Part shown: piece by piece, positions 28,263 to 38,400 of the stretch
Numbering within the stretch: position 1 is the first letter of the stretch
Layout: every line of letters begins with the position of its first letter
From: Arthrobacter sp. M4
Lineage (GTDB): Bacteria > Actinomycetota > Actinomycetes > Actinomycetales > Micrococcaceae
Assembly (NCBI RefSeq): GCF_020251205.1
Contig: NZ_JAIWYX010000006.1
Location: 62,001-126,000, forward strand
Reading direction: 5' to 3'
DNA: 64,000 nucleotides
The notes under the pieces: model-generated
What the model was told of the DNA's origin: nothing
Databases searched by the model: none
The model's input: the letters and a program-made list of their open reading frames with translations, nothing else
Made by a program: the position numbers and the translations under genes

Positions 28263-29513
28263 TCAGGCTCCCAATGCGGTGGTCACGGCGAATGCGATGC
28301 TGGTGCCCGAAGCGCCAGCGGCCAGGTGGACGTTCACGGGTTCCTCGCTTGCAGGGATAAACGCGCTGTCGCCGCGGCTCAGCGGGAGGTCGCTCTTCGG
28401 AGAATCCAGAACTACAGACCCTGCTGTCACAATAACGACGGCGGGACCCGTTTGGGCGAGCGGCATTGGTTCCGCACCCGGCTTTAGTTCAATGCGCTGT
28501 AACTGGAACTCTTTGAAAGGTGGCTTGTACAGCTCCTGACCCAGGATCGTCTCCGTCGCTTCGATCATCGGGACGCCCAATGACGCGAATTGAATGGTTT
28601 TCAGCAGCTCCGGAACGTCAATGTGCTTCGGCGTCAGTCCGCCGCGCAGCACGTTGTCCGATGCCGCCATCACTTCAACACCCAGGCCGCTGATGTAGGC
28701 GTGCACGTTGCCGGCCGGCAGGTAGATGGCTTCACCCGGCTCCAGGGAGACTACGTTGAGCAGCAGGGAAATGAGGACCCCAGGGTCGCCGGGGTAGAAG
28801 CCGTCGAGCATCAGGGCCGTGGTCAGTTCCGTTTCGAATCCACCAAGGGGCGCGCCAGAGCGTAGCGCGGCGGTAACGTGTTCCGTCGCAGCGGAAACCT
28901 CATCACCGCCGTTGATGAGCCGCGTGAATGCCGAGCGCAGTGCTGTTTCCTCGTCATCGGCGGAGAGGTCCTCCAAGACTGAGCGCAGTACCTTGGGCAC
29001 GTCCAAGCCCGCGAGCTCCAGGAAGGAAATGATGTGTGCAAATACCTGGCTGGACACCGTAGCGGGCTTGAAGCCGCAAAGCGCCTGAAAAGTGGTGAGG
29101 GCGAAAAGCATCTCCGGCTTGTGGTTGTCATCCCGGTAATTCCGTTCGGTTGAATCCGCTGCGACGCCCGCCGCGTTTTCCCGAGCGAAGCCCTCCCGTG
29201 CCTGCTCGAGGCTCGGGTGAACCTGGAGCGACAGGGGTTGAGCTGCTGCCAGGATCTTGGTCAGGAACGGTAGGCGGGGACCAAATTCCTGCAAACTCGC
29301 GCTGCCCAGGTAATGCTCTGGGTCCTGCGCGATCAGGCCATCCAGCCTGGCGGAACCGCCGTCGGAGGTTTGGGCTTCTGACGGGGAATCAGGGTGTGCC
29401 CCGATCCAAAGCTCGGCCTCGGGGCGGCCGGAGGCACGTCGGCCAAGAAGCCCGGCGATCGCCGTCGTCGAACCCCAGGCATAGGGGCGCATCACATTCT
29501 CAAGCAGGTACAC
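28263..29513 (-). CDS. manA: Mannose-6-phosphate isomerase, class I
   Basis: Interconverts fructose-6-phosphate and mannose-6-phosphate, supplying GDP-mannose and polyprenyl-phosphomannose for mannosylated envelope polymers. Type I cupin signatures: zinc-site segment LSLQVHPSLEQAREGFAREN near residue 100, YRDDNHKPEMLFALTTFQAL near 129-148, and ASDNVLRGGLTPKHIDVPEL around 280-300. Length 416. It shares a transcript with the FemAB-like gene. A mannose link to Pmt (50.8-52.6 kb) is plausible. No phosphomannomutase gene occurs in the window. Confidence 0.94.
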   Translation of the reverse strand: MYLLENVMRPYAWGSTTAIAGLLGRRASGRPEAELWIGAHPDSPSEAQTSDGGSARLDGLIAQDPEHYLGSASLQEFGPRLPFLTKILAAAQPLSLQVHPSLEQAREGFARENAAGVAADSTERNYRDDNHKPEMLFALTTFQALCGFKPATVSSQVFAHIISFLELAGLDVPKVLRSVLEDLSADDEETALRSAFTRLINGGDEVSAATEHVTAALRSGAPLGGFETELTTALMLDGFYPGDPGVLISLLLNVVSLEPGEAIYLPAGNVHAYISGLGVEVMAASDNVLRGGLTPKHIDVPELLKTIQFASLGVPMIEATETILGQELYKPPFKEFQLQRIELKPGAEPMPLAQTGPAVVIVTAGSVVLDSPKSDLPLSRGDSAFIPASEEPVNVHLAAGASGTSIAFAVTTALGA

Positions 29514-29617
29514 GGCAAGGGTCCTTGTCGATAGAGGCTCGGTGTCGAAGATCTTCGAGGCTGGTTAGTACTGTTCGGTTCCTTCTCCGCCGGTTGGCGG
29601 GGGAAGTTTTACTCACT

Positions 29618-31300
29618 TCAGGCGGGTCGGCACTGGCCGTTGGTGGCCACGAGGTCACGGATGGCTTGCTCATTGCCAGCGGCCTTGTAGCCGTTGAGCA
29701 GTTCGACAGTGATCGGCCGTCCGTCCGGGGTGGTCGTGACGGGCGTGAAGTCGCTGGGTGTCGGCGTCGGGGTAGCTTCCAGCGGTGTGCGGGAGCCATT
29801 GGCAGCTGCCACATTCCCTGACGCGCTGAGCTGCGCACCGGAGACACCTGCATTTCCTCCCGTCGTGCCGCCGTCGTCAGTTACCACGGGGCTGGACGGC
29901 ACGGCCGGCGCTGCCTTGGGCGACGGCGATTGGGATTTGAAGAGTTCCTGGACACGCTGATGAATAACGTCGAAGTCCGGCACCGTGGAGAACGACGCGT
30001 CGAAGTCGGGTGGCCCGATGGTCAGCCGGGAAACCGGCTGCCCCTTGGACTTGATGGCGAGGTCCACGAAGCTGCCTAGCTGGGCCGAGGAAATGTTGGA
30101 TTCCACGATCTTGGTTCCGGCGTTGGCGATGTCCTCGAACTTGGTCAGCAGTTTGGCGGGGTCGAGTTGTTGGAGCATTGCCTGTTGGACGCATTGCTGA
30201 CGCTGGATACGGGCATAGTCGTCAACGAATTCGCGGGACCTGGCGTACCAGAGCGCGTGGAAACCGTTCAGGTTCTGCTCGCCTGCCGGGATCCAGCCGT
30301 CGGGCATGCCGTGGATGCCCGTTGCTTCGTCAATTACGGGGCCGCTGATTGGAACCCAGCCACCGCCCTTGATGCGGATGCCGCCCATGGCGTCGATCAG
30401 TTTGGCGAAGCCGTCCATGTCCACAAGGATGTAGGCCTGTACCTTGATGCCGAGGGTTCCGGAGACGGCCTCCAGCGTGGCCTGCGCCCCGGGATCCTCG
30501 ACCCCGGGGTAAAGGTCCTTGTGGTTGTTGGTGACGTCGGTGTTGATGGCGTTGATGAGGCAGTCGTTGCCGCAGTCGTAGCCATCGGGGTACACCTTGC
30601 GCATCGGTGAATCCTCGGAGAACTGCGCGTTCTGCAGGTTCCTGGGAATCGAGATGATGGCGCTCTTGCCCGTATTCGCGTCAACGCTAATCACGGACAG
30701 GCTATCCGGACGGCGCCCCGTTCGGTCGTCGCCGGCGTCCCCGCCCATCAGGAGGAAGTTGTAGCGTCCATCCACGGGGTCGATGGCGGGACCGGAGCCG
30801 AAGATGCTGCCGATGGCGTTGCGCCCGACGTTGATGAGGTAGGCGGCATACCCCAGTGAGCCCGAACTCAGCACCATGGCGATCACCAGGGCCACAATGA
30901 CGATGGGGCGCATTCCCGGGGCAAGCATGACTGGACGGATGAGGCGCAGGGTGTTGACGAACAGCGCCGCCCATCCAATGGCCAACGCCACCAGGAGGAC
31001 GATGAGGACCAGGGATGAAATCGGGTGCGTCACGAGGCTCAGCAGTACGGTCCGATTAAGTACCGCCAAGAGGAGCGCCGCCACGACGAGGATCCAGCAC
31101 CCCAGCGTTACGCGGAGGGCTATCCTGCCCAGTTTCCGGTCCCCTGACACAATCTGGGCACTGCCCGGAACAAACAGGGTAAGCAGGATCAGGACAAAGG
31201 CTCTCTTCGTCCTGACGGGTGCCGTTGCGCTGGCGGGGTAACGGACCGGATCAGTCATGACCGGCCGGGAGTCCTGCGGGGCGAGGTTCCTGGTGGACAT
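29618..31300 (-). CDS. LytR-CpsA-Psr (LCP) family cell-wall glycopolymer ligase
   Basis: LCP enzymes transfer polyprenyl-linked glycopolymers (teichoic acids, arabinogalactan, capsule) to peptidoglycan outside the membrane. The catalytic/phosphate-binding signature DDRTGRRPDSLSVISVDA is at residues 191-208, followed by SIPRNLQ (R220) and later the conserved YARSREFVDDYARIQRQQ. Unlike minimal LCPs with one anchor, this 560-residue protein has about four membrane spans before the domain (residues 33-150). After the LCP domain comes a Pro/Ser/Thr-rich linker and a short terminal helix. It begins 8 bases after purE, so purK-purE-LCP is one unit. Confidence 0.92.
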   Translation of the reverse strand: MSTRNLAPQDSRPVMTDPVRYPASATAPVRTKRAFVLILLTLFVPGSAQIVSGDRKLGRIALRVTLGCWILVVAALLLAVLNRTVLLSLVTHPISSLVLIVLLVALAIGWAALFVNTLRLIRPVMLAPGMRPIVIVALVIAMVLSSGSLGYAAYLINVGRNAIGSIFGSGPAIDPVDGRYNFLLMGGDAGDDRTGRRPDSLSVISVDANTGKSAIISIPRNLQNAQFSEDSPMRKVYPDGYDCGNDCLINAINTDVTNNHKDLYPGVEDPGAQATLEAVSGTLGIKVQAYILVDMDGFAKLIDAMGGIRIKGGGWVPISGPVIDEATGIHGMPDGWIPAGEQNLNGFHALWYARSREFVDDYARIQRQQCVQQAMLQQLDPAKLLTKFEDIANAGTKIVESNISSAQLGSFVDLAIKSKGQPVSRLTIGPPDFDASFSTVPDFDVIHQRVQELFKSQSPSPKAAPAVPSSPVVTDDGGTTGGNAGVSGAQLSASGNVAAANGSRTPLEATPTPTPSDFTPVTTTPDGRPITVELLNGYKAAGNEQAIRDLVATNGQCRPA

Positions 31301-31308
31301 TCGCGGAC

Positions 31309-31872
31309 CTAGAGGCTGCCTCGCGCTGTGTTCTCTCGGGAGAACACCTCACTCACTTTGTGCCGAAGGTTAGCGCCCTTCTTGGTGGCCACGTCATTCA
31401 GTTCCTTGGCGAACTCCACGAGGTCCGTCCGCAACCGTTCGGCCAGGAGATCGGTGCCGGAAGCCAGCATTCGAACGGCCAGCAGGCCGGCGTTGCGGGC
31501 ACCCGCTATGCTCACCGTCGCAACCGGAACACCGGCTGGCATCTGCACGATGGACAGAAGCGAATCCATCCCGTCCAGGGTCTTGAGGGGGACCGGCACA
31601 CCAATGACCGGCAGCGGCGTGACGGAAGCCAGCATGCCGGGCAGGTGGGCGGCTCCGCCCGCTCCTGCGATGATGACGCGCAGGCCGCGCTGGTGGGCTG
31701 TCTGACCGTAGCGGATCATCTCCGTGGGCATCCGGTGCGCTGAGACGACGTCGGCTTCGAAGGGGATGTCGAACTCAGCGAGGGCCTCTGCGGCGGCTTC
31801 CATAACGGGCCAGTCCGAGTCCGAGCCCATAACGAGGCCTACGATCGGTGCTTCGGTGCTCTCGACGGTCAT
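31309..31872 (-). CDS. purE: 5-(Carboxyamino)imidazole ribonucleotide mutase
   Basis: Class I PurE: converts N5-CAIR made by PurK into CAIR in de novo purine synthesis. The mononucleotide-binding motif [13 protein letters not shown] is at residues 12-24 and [13 protein letters not shown] near 44-56 carries the catalytic His; [13 protein letters not shown] is at about 71-83. Length 187. The start overlaps the purK stop by 4 bases. Confidence 0.96.
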   Translation of the reverse strand: MTVESTEAPIVGLVMGSDSDWPVMEAAAEALAEFDIPFEADVVSAHRMPTEMIRYGQTAHQRGLRVIIAGAGGAAHLPGMLASVTPLPVIGVPVPLKTLDGMDSLLSIVQMPAGVPVATVSIAGARNAGLLAVRMLASGTDLLAERLRTDLVEFAKELNDVATKKGANLRHKVSEVFSRENTARGSL

Positions 31873-33089
31873 TCAGTCTCCTCTGTGGTGGCGCCTGCGG
31901 CGGCCGGTGACGGTGTGGCAGTGGCGTTGGAGGGCAGGCGGCCGTCGCGGATGGTGTCCGCCACGGCGGTGGCGCGCTGGCGGAGCGTGGCAACGTCCTT
32001 GGCGGATGCGCCCACCAGGTTGACGTGGCCGATCTTCCGGCCGGGACGCACGGATTTCCCGTAGCAATGGATCTTGGCTGCCGGCTCGTACGCCAGCGCC
32101 TGGGGGTATGCGGAGAAGAGGTCCTGGTTTTCGCCGCCCAGGAAGTTCTTCATGATCACCACCGGCCCCAAGGCGTCCGTAGCACCGAGTGGCAGGTCAA
32201 GGACGGCGCGGAGGTGCTGTTCAAACTGGCTGGTCACCGAGCCGTCCTGGGTCCAGTGGCCAGTGTTGTGGGGCCTCATTGCCAGTTCGTTGATGAGGAA
32301 GCCCGCGCCTACCCCGGGTGTTTCAAAGAGTTCTGCGGCCATAACACCTGTGACACCGAGTTCGTTGGCGATGCGGAGCGCCGCTTCCTCTGCGGCTGCG
32401 GCCACCTCCAGTGGGATCTCCTGGGCCGGGGCGATGACCTCGTCACAGACACCGTCCACCTGGATGGTGTGCACAACAGGCCAGGCCCTGGATTCCCCGC
32501 TCGGAGTGCGCGCCACTAGTGCTGACAGTTCGCGGGTGAACTCGACCTTGGCCTCGGCCAGCAGTGGGCTCATGGCTTCAAACCAGTCGGCAGTATCGGC
32601 CGCGTCTTCGGCGGAGCGGACGATGCGCACGCCCTTGCCGTCGTAGCCTCCCCGGGGAGTCTTCAGCACCACGGGCCAACCGATGCGGTCCCCGAAGGTC
32701 ACCAGTTCGGCAACGGAATGCACTGCAGCCCACTCTGGGTTCGGCAGGCCCAAACGGTCAATCGCTGCACGCATCACCAGCTTGTCCTGGGCGTGTACCA
32801 GTGCATCCGGTCCGGGCTGGACATTGACACCCGCATCGATGAGGGCGCGGAGGTGCTCAGTGGGGACGTGCTCGTGGTCGAACGTCATAACGTCAAGACC
32901 CTTGGAGAACTCCAGAAGTTCGTCCAAATCGCGGTAGTCGCCCACCGGGGCGGTAGGAACGGCCTGGACAGCCGAAACGTCCTCGCCCTCGGCGAGTACG
33001 CGGAGTTCGAAACCAAGTGCTGTGGCCGCAGGAGCCATCATGCGCGCCAGTTGGCCGCCGCCAACCACGCCGATTACAGGAAAAGTCAC
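31869..33089 (-). CDS. purK: 5-(Carboxyamino)imidazole ribonucleotide synthase
   Basis: ATP-grasp enzyme that carboxylates AIR with bicarbonate and ATP to N5-CAIR. N-terminal [23 protein letters not shown]-grasp lysine region [18 protein letters not shown] near 140-157, and the metal-site segment [20 protein letters not shown] near 265-284. Length 406, with an Ala/Thr-rich C-terminal tail of about 25 residues. Divergent from the GtrA gene, first gene of purK-purE-LCP. Confidence 0.95.
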   Translation of the reverse strand: MTFPVIGVVGGGQLARMMAPAATALGFELRVLAEGEDVSAVQAVPTAPVGDYRDLDELLEFSKGLDVMTFDHEHVPTEHLRALIDAGVNVQPGPDALVHAQDKLVMRAAIDRLGLPNPEWAAVHSVAELVTFGDRIGWPVVLKTPRGGYDGKGVRIVRSAEDAADTADWFEAMSPLLAEAKVEFTRELSALVARTPSGESRAWPVVHTIQVDGVCDEVIAPAQEIPLEVAAAAEEAALRIANELGVTGVMAAELFETPGVGAGFLINELAMRPHNTGHWTQDGSVTSQFEQHLRAVLDLPLGATDALGPVVIMKNFLGGENQDLFSAYPQALAYEPAAKIHCYGKSVRPGRKIGHVNLVGASAKDVATLRQRATAVADTIRDGRLPSNATATPSPAAAGATTEETE

Positions 33090-33273
33090 AAGGTTCAGAC
33101 TACCGAAAGGGCGTCCGGATGCCTGATTTTTGCCTCTTCCGGGGGCGTCTCCGGGTTGCGGTCGAGCCCGGTGTGAGCCTTATCAATGCCCAATTCACGG
33201 CAGACTCCAAGGAAAGCGGGCTAAAATGGGTACTCGGCCCATCGGCCCTGATGTCCACCGGCCTTGGAGGGTC

Positions 33274-33894
33274 ATGATTACAACACTTACAGATCGTATC
33301 CGCGGACTTGCGTCACTTTTCTGGCGCGAGGTAGCCAAGTTCGGTGCTGTGGGTGGTGTGGCGTTCGTCATTGACAACGGCCTGACGTACTTCCTGATGC
33401 ACGGCCCGATGTCCGACAGCGAGGCCAAAGCCCGTTTTGTCGGTGCAACCGTGGCCACGGTCTTCTCCTGGGTCGCGAACCGTTTTTGGACCTTCCGGCA
33501 CCGCCGCCAGGACAACATCGTGCGCGAATTCGTGATGTTCGTGATCATCAACGGCATCGGTATCGCGATTTCCACCGGACTTACCGCACTGGCGAAGTAC
33601 GGGCTTGAAATCACGGACAAGAACATCCTGTTCTCGGCCGGTGTGGTTGGCATTCTCGTGGCCACAGTCGTCCGCTTCTTCGCCTACCGCTTCCTGGTGT
33701 TCAACAAGGAACTGGACGAAGAGCCGGAGTTCTCGCACGACCACGAGATCCTGGAACTTCACCACAAGGCAAAGGCCCAGGCGCTGTCCAACAACCGGAT
33801 CCCCACTGCGGCCGGAGTGCCCGCGTCGGTTGGAGTCTCCGAAGACGATGGTCCCGGGAACACCGGGGAAAGCGTTACGACGCCGGGCCGCTGA
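33274..33894 (+). CDS. GtrA family membrane protein
   Basis: A 206-residue protein with four membrane helices of the GtrA family, which flips or supplies polyprenyl-linked sugars for envelope glycan decoration. Typical elements: REVAKFGAVGGVAFVIDNG (about 16-34), WVANRFWTFRHRRQDN (about 67-82) and RFFAYRFLVFNKELDE near 132. The last ~65 residues form a polar cytoplasmic tail. I chose ATG 33274 because GGAGG is 3-4 bases upstream; the frame is open from 33130. A TAAAAT -10-like element lies at 33222-33227. Its end overlaps the convergent TIGR03089 gene by 20 bases. Confidence 0.9.
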   Translation: MITTLTDRIRGLASLFWREVAKFGAVGGVAFVIDNGLTYFLMHGPMSDSEAKARFVGATVATVFSWVANRFWTFRHRRQDNIVREFVMFVIINGIGIAISTGLTALAKYGLEITDKNILFSAGVVGILVATVVRFFAYRFLVFNKELDEEPEFSHDHEILELHHKAKAQALSNNRIPTAAGVPASVGVSEDDGPGNTGESVTTPGR

Positions 33895-34573
33895 CCCGCT
33901 CGTTTTCCAGCAGGTGCTGGCTGACTTCAACGTCGGCGTGCACCAGAACCACAGAACCATCTTCCTTCCACGCGCCAAGTGCGTGTGACAGGGCTGCTTC
34001 GAGTCCTTCGGAAGCCCTCACCAGCAGCCTGACACCGCCCTCCAGGGTGTCGGCAAAGGAATCCAGAAGCTCGCTGTGGCTATGTGGGGCAGAGCCCCCA
34101 CTGATGGCGGCCAGGCCGCCGTCGGGCTCTTCATGGGCCATAAAGACGTCCCCGTGGAGTCGCACCTCCGCGGCGTAGTCCAGAACGCCGGCCGGGAGGT
34201 CGCCCGGCCACTTCATCGCAAGTGCCGCGAGCGGTACTGCCACCACAGCGTCAAAGCCGCTGCCGCCGTCGGGGTTGTCTGTCACCAAAAGCTCTGCGTC
34301 GCCGTCGTCCAACACAACTTCCATGCCCAACTGCCATGCTGCAAGGGCCCAGACAAGCGACTTCCAGTGTGCTGGCAGGTCGAGGCGCAAACGAGTGCCC
34401 GGGCGGGCGTCCAGCTCGTCCTGGAGGAAATTGCTGGTTTTAGCCACCCAGTTGTCCAGCACCCTGCCTGAGAGCTCCACGCGCTCTGAATCCGGTCCGT
34501 ACCAGGTCAATCGCGGAGAAGTGGAGTGACCGGAACGCAGCGCAGTCATAAGGTTCATCGCCGGGGTGCTCAT
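33875..34573 (-). CDS. TIGR03089 family protein (truncated acyl-adenylate-synthetase-like)
   Basis: Actinobacterial family of about 230 residues resembling the N-terminal part of AMP-binding ligases but lacking the adenylation motifs; function unknown. The conserved region begins at MNLMTALRSGHSTSPRLTWY and includes VELSGRVLDNWVAKTSNFLQ near residue 30. I use the ATG at 34573 (MSTPAMNLMTAL); an alternative ATG at 34600 has a better Shine-Dalgarno sequence (GGAG, 5 bases away). In M. tuberculosis the relative (Rv3268) also lies beside an LCP gene. It overlaps gtrA convergently. Confidence 0.85.
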   Translation of the reverse strand: MSTPAMNLMTALRSGHSTSPRLTWYGPDSERVELSGRVLDNWVAKTSNFLQDELDARPGTRLRLDLPAHWKSLVWALAAWQLGMEVVLDDGDAELLVTDNPDGGSGFDAVVAVPLAALAMKWPGDLPAGVLDYAAEVRLHGDVFMAHEEPDGGLAAISGGSAPHSHSELLDSFADTLEGGVRLLVRASEGLEAALSHALGAWKEDGSVVLVHADVEVSQHLLENERVSGPAS

Positions 34574-34941
34574 GGCTACATCTTGCCACGCACGCTTCAT
34601 GACGGCTCCGCGGAACGTGATTTTTATCACTTTTCATAACGCACCCAACTGCTTGAATGGACGGGCGCCCCACCTCGATCTGCCCGTATTTCAGGGAAAA
34701 AGATCCAGTAACCGACAGCGTGATCCCGGTTGTTCGAGGGGATTGCGGGGTATCCGGTTTCCGGTGCCCCAACTCTCGGGCGTGGCGTGACATGAGTTTG
34801 GCAGATGTGGTGATTATTATCCCGGCGCGGCTTGACGCGGTTGTAGTTACACACGTGTAATTAGATATCGGAAGCCGTTGCTCATGGATCGGGGGAGTTC
34901 CCGGAGTATCAAGCGGCGGCTGCAACATCAGGAGGGACGCC
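34574..34941. promoter_or_regulatory. Long divergent promoter region upstream of whiB
   Basis: About 370 non-coding bases, unusually long for this compact window. It holds a likely whiB promoter: -35 TTGACG (34832-34837), 18-base spacer, -10 TGTAAT (34856-34861). The inverted repeat ttacac-ac-gtgtaa (34847-34860) overlaps the -10. The AGGAGG ribosome site precedes the ATG at 34942. A second AT-rich stretch (gtgattattatcc, near 34810) may add another start site. No small ORF of note was found. Confidence 0.55.
34847..34860. promoter_or_regulatory. Inverted repeat overlapping the whiB -10 box
   Basis: ttacacacgtgtaa: arms TTACAC and GTGTAA around a 2-base centre, placed across the predicted -10 element, where a bound repressor would block RNA polymerase. 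The regulator is unknown. Confidence 0.5.
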
Positions 34942-35466
34942 ATGGGGCATGCAGTGCGTATCCAGGAAGATGAAGTAGCAGTAGGGGCAGCGTCGGCTTA
35001 TCTGGGCCGAGGCGTGCCGGGGGACTGGTATGTCGATCCGGCGGACCCGGAGGCGGCCAATAGGTTTGACCAGGCCGCCCATGAATCACTAGAAGACCAA
35101 GCCACGGCATTTCTGGCGGCCCATGAAGCCTTGCTGCCGGAACATGAGGACGACGACGTCGATGACGACGACTCGGGATCCTTCACTGGACTGGCCCAGC
35201 CCGTCTGGATCGGGCTGCCGAAGACTCAGGACTTTGACGACGAGGGCGAGCTTGGCTGGCAGACAGACGCCCTTTGCGCCCAGACAGATCCGGAGGCCTT
35301 CTTCCCGGAGAAGGGTGGTTCCACGAGGGACGCCAAGAAGGTCTGCGGGGCGTGCAACGTTCGTTCCCAGTGCCTTGAGTACGCGCTCGCCAATGATGAG
35401 CGGTTCGGTATTTGGGGCGGACTGTCCGAGCGCGAGCGGCGCCGGCTGAGGAAGCGAGCTGTCTGA
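34942..35466 (+). CDS. WhiB family iron-sulfur transcriptional regulator (WhiB2-like)
   Basis: Binds a redox-sensitive [4Fe-4S] cluster through four cysteines, here Cys112, Cys135, Cys138 and Cys144, followed by the GIWGG turn (156-160) and the basic tail RERRRLRKRAV for DNA or sigma-factor contact. About 110 residues precede the domain, including an acidic run (EDDDVDDDDSG); WhiB/WhiB2 is usually 90-130 residues. Context with DUF3499, the metallopeptidase-like gene and manA resembles the M. tuberculosis whiB2 (Rv3260c) neighbourhood, suggesting the cell-division/septation-linked WhiB2 clade. AGGAGG upstream of the ATG. Confidence 0.92.
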   Translation: MGHAVRIQEDEVAVGAASAYLGRGVPGDWYVDPADPEAANRFDQAAHESLEDQATAFLAAHEALLPEHEDDDVDDDDSGSFTGLAQPVWIGLPKTQDFDDEGELGWQTDALCAQTDPEAFFPEKGGSTRDAKKVCGACNVRSQCLEYALANDERFGIWGGLSERERRRLRKRAV

Positions 35467-38400
35467 TTTCCGCAGAAGCACATGTTACCGCCGTCGTGGT
35501 TGCCCACAACGGCGGCAGCTACCTCCCCAGGACGCTCGCGGGGCTGGAGGACCAGACGCGTCCGGTGGACGCGGCCATTGGCGTTGACACCGGTTCCAAG
35601 GACAATTCGCTGCGTCTTCTTGAGGCCGCATTCGGCTCTGGTGCCGTAACCAAGATCGACGGCGGACGCCCCGGATTTGGTGCGGCGGTCAAGGAGGGCC
35701 TGCGGGCCTTGGAAACCCCACACACTGATCATGACTCGGCGGACCCGAATCTTGGTGGCAGTTCCGATCGCGACACCGGCCAAGAATGGATCTGGCTGCT
35801 GCACGACGACTCAGCTCCTGCGCCGGAGGCCCTGGCCGAGTTGCTCCACGCCGTGGAACGTGCTCCCTCGGTAACGGTTGCAGGTTGCAAGCTGCTTGAT
35901 CGGAAGAACCCGCGCCACCTGGTGGATGTGGGGCTGTCCACGAGTTGGTGGGCCGAGCGGTTGACACTTATCGAGGCTGACGAGCTGGACCAGGGGCAAT
36001 ACGACGGCCGGACTGACATGTTCGCGGTGAACTCTGCCGGAATGCTGGTCCGCCGCGATGTCTGGGACCAACTGGATGGTTTCGATCCCGCGCTTCCGGG
36101 CACAGGGGACGACGTTGATTTCTGCTGGCGGAACCGGCTGGCCGGGAACAGGGTGGTTGTGGTCCCCTCCGCGAGGATGTTCCACCCCGTGGATCGTCCG
36201 CATGCGCTGGGCAACCCGCTCGCCGCTCGCAAGGCCCAGGTCCATCTGCGGCTCAAGCATGCGGCCTGGTGGGCCGTTCCCCTTCAGTGGTTTGGTGCGC
36301 TGTTGGGGAGCCTCTTCACCCTCCTCCTGAGCGTCATCGCGAAGGACCCAGGCCACGGTGTCGCCCAGCTTGGCGCAACCCTGGCTGCCTTGGGGCGGCC
36401 ACTGGCGATCTACAAGGCCAGGAGGACCGCTGCCCGGACACGAAAGCTTCGCCGGGGAGTCATCCGGGGTCTGCAAACGTCGCGTCGTGACGTTTGGGCG
36501 CACCGGCGTTCCCTGATGGAGGCCATCGGAGACTACGGAATCTCCCCATATGGCCTTCACACGTGGTCCACCCACGCCCCTGCCGAGGAGCCCAGCGGCG
36601 ACTCCAACGATGATTTTGCCGCACTGGCCACTAACGAGCGTGGCTGGATCGGCACCGGGCTCGTGGCCGCAGGCCTGATCGCCGTTGCGGCATCGATAGT
36701 GGGCCAACTCAATCTCTTCCGGGCCGACGGCGTTGCGGGCGGTGCGCTGCTGCCCCTGTCAACCGCGCCTGGCGCCATATGGGACAACGCCGCAGCGTGG
36801 TGGCAGCGTCTTGGAGTCGGCGCACCGGGACACGGGGATCCGTTCGACTACGTCCTCTGGGTCATGTCGATGCTGGGCGGAGGAAACGGCAACGCTGCCA
36901 TGGTCTGGTTGCTGTTCCTGGCTATGCCGCTGGCCGCTCTCGCCGCGTGGTTCGCTGCCGCTGCGGTCACTTCACGCAGACGCAACAGGTTCCTGGCCGC
37001 ACTTGTTTGGGCGGGAGCTCCGGCGCTTCAGATCGCGCTGAACCAGGGCCGCGTTGGCGCACTCGTAGCCCACGTGATGATCCCGTTGGTCTTCCTTGCA
37101 CTTCTGCGAGCCACCGGTTCAGCCGTTGGGACCGGTGCTTACGCGCCAGGCCACCGCCCTGTCGACCCTGGCCCGAGCACCGCAACAGCCCAGGACTCGT
37201 TTGAGGCCACACAAGTCCCCACAAAGCCCGGCGTCAACGGCACACCCTCATGGACCGCCGCGGCGGCAGCGGGCCTGGCCCTCGCTGTGGTGACGGCCTC
37301 GGCACCGTTCCTGCTCGCTCCATCCTTGCTTCTTGTGGCCGCCGCGGGCCTGCTTTTGGGCCGACGGGGGCGCACTGTCTGGTGGTCCGTGCTGCCCAGC
37401 GTGGCTTTGTTCGTCCCGCTGGCAGTTACGGTTATCGACCGGCCGCGCGCCCTCCTGGGCGATCCGGGCCTGCCCCTCGGCAGCGATCCTGCACCGCTCT
37501 GGCAGCAGTTCCTGGGGCAGCCGTTGCGCTTTGATGCCGACGGCGGGCTGGCAGGCCTGTCCTTCTTTGGCCCTGCCACTGGCCCTTGGGCCCTGGTGCT
37601 GTCATTGGTGATTGGCGCGCCAATGCTGGTCCTGGCCCTCGCGGCGTTGTTTGTCCCGAGCCGCCGCACGCGCCTTGTCCGATTCCTGTGGGTGGCGGGC
37701 ACCGTGTTGCTGGCTACCGGCTGGCTGGCAGGCCATGTGACGACGGCGGCCGACGGTAACCGCCTCGTGTCGCCCTATATCGGGCCGGCGGTTTCTGCTG
37801 CGGTATTTGCGTTCCTGGTAGCGGCACTCATGGGAGCAGACCGGCTCCAGGCCGCGGCAGCAGCGCAGCGCACCAGCCGGGCCCGCACCGTGGTTCTGAG
37901 GAGCGTTTCCACCCTTGCCGCCGTCGCGCTGGCCATAGGGCCGCTGGCGGGCCTCGCCGCCTGGAGCACCGGAAATCTGGTCCCGGCCCGCGCGGCGTCC
38001 CAATCCGGACAAGCGCAGGCGTCGGATGGCGCCGCGGCAGGCGATGGCAATGGGGCCGACAGCGGCGATAGCGCGGCTGGGGCCGGCAACAGTTCTCAGG
38101 CCGCATCAGCGGACTCGAAAGCTCAGCTTGGCGCTGGCCGCCTGGTTGCTCCTGCCCCGCAGCGCTCCTTGCCTGCCACTGCCGCGGACCGCGGCCAAGG
38201 TCCCGAACAGAGCCGGGCGCTCGTCATCACGGCGGGTGAAAACGGCGACTACACAGCGTCGCTGGTCAGGGGATCGGGCACCACGCTGGACGGCCTCTCG
38301 GCGGTTGCCGCGGCCCGTGGCATCCTCGGGGCACCCGGCGAGGAACAGCTGGGCAACGACGATGCCCCCGCCGCGTCCATGCGTCGGGTGGTGGCAACCA

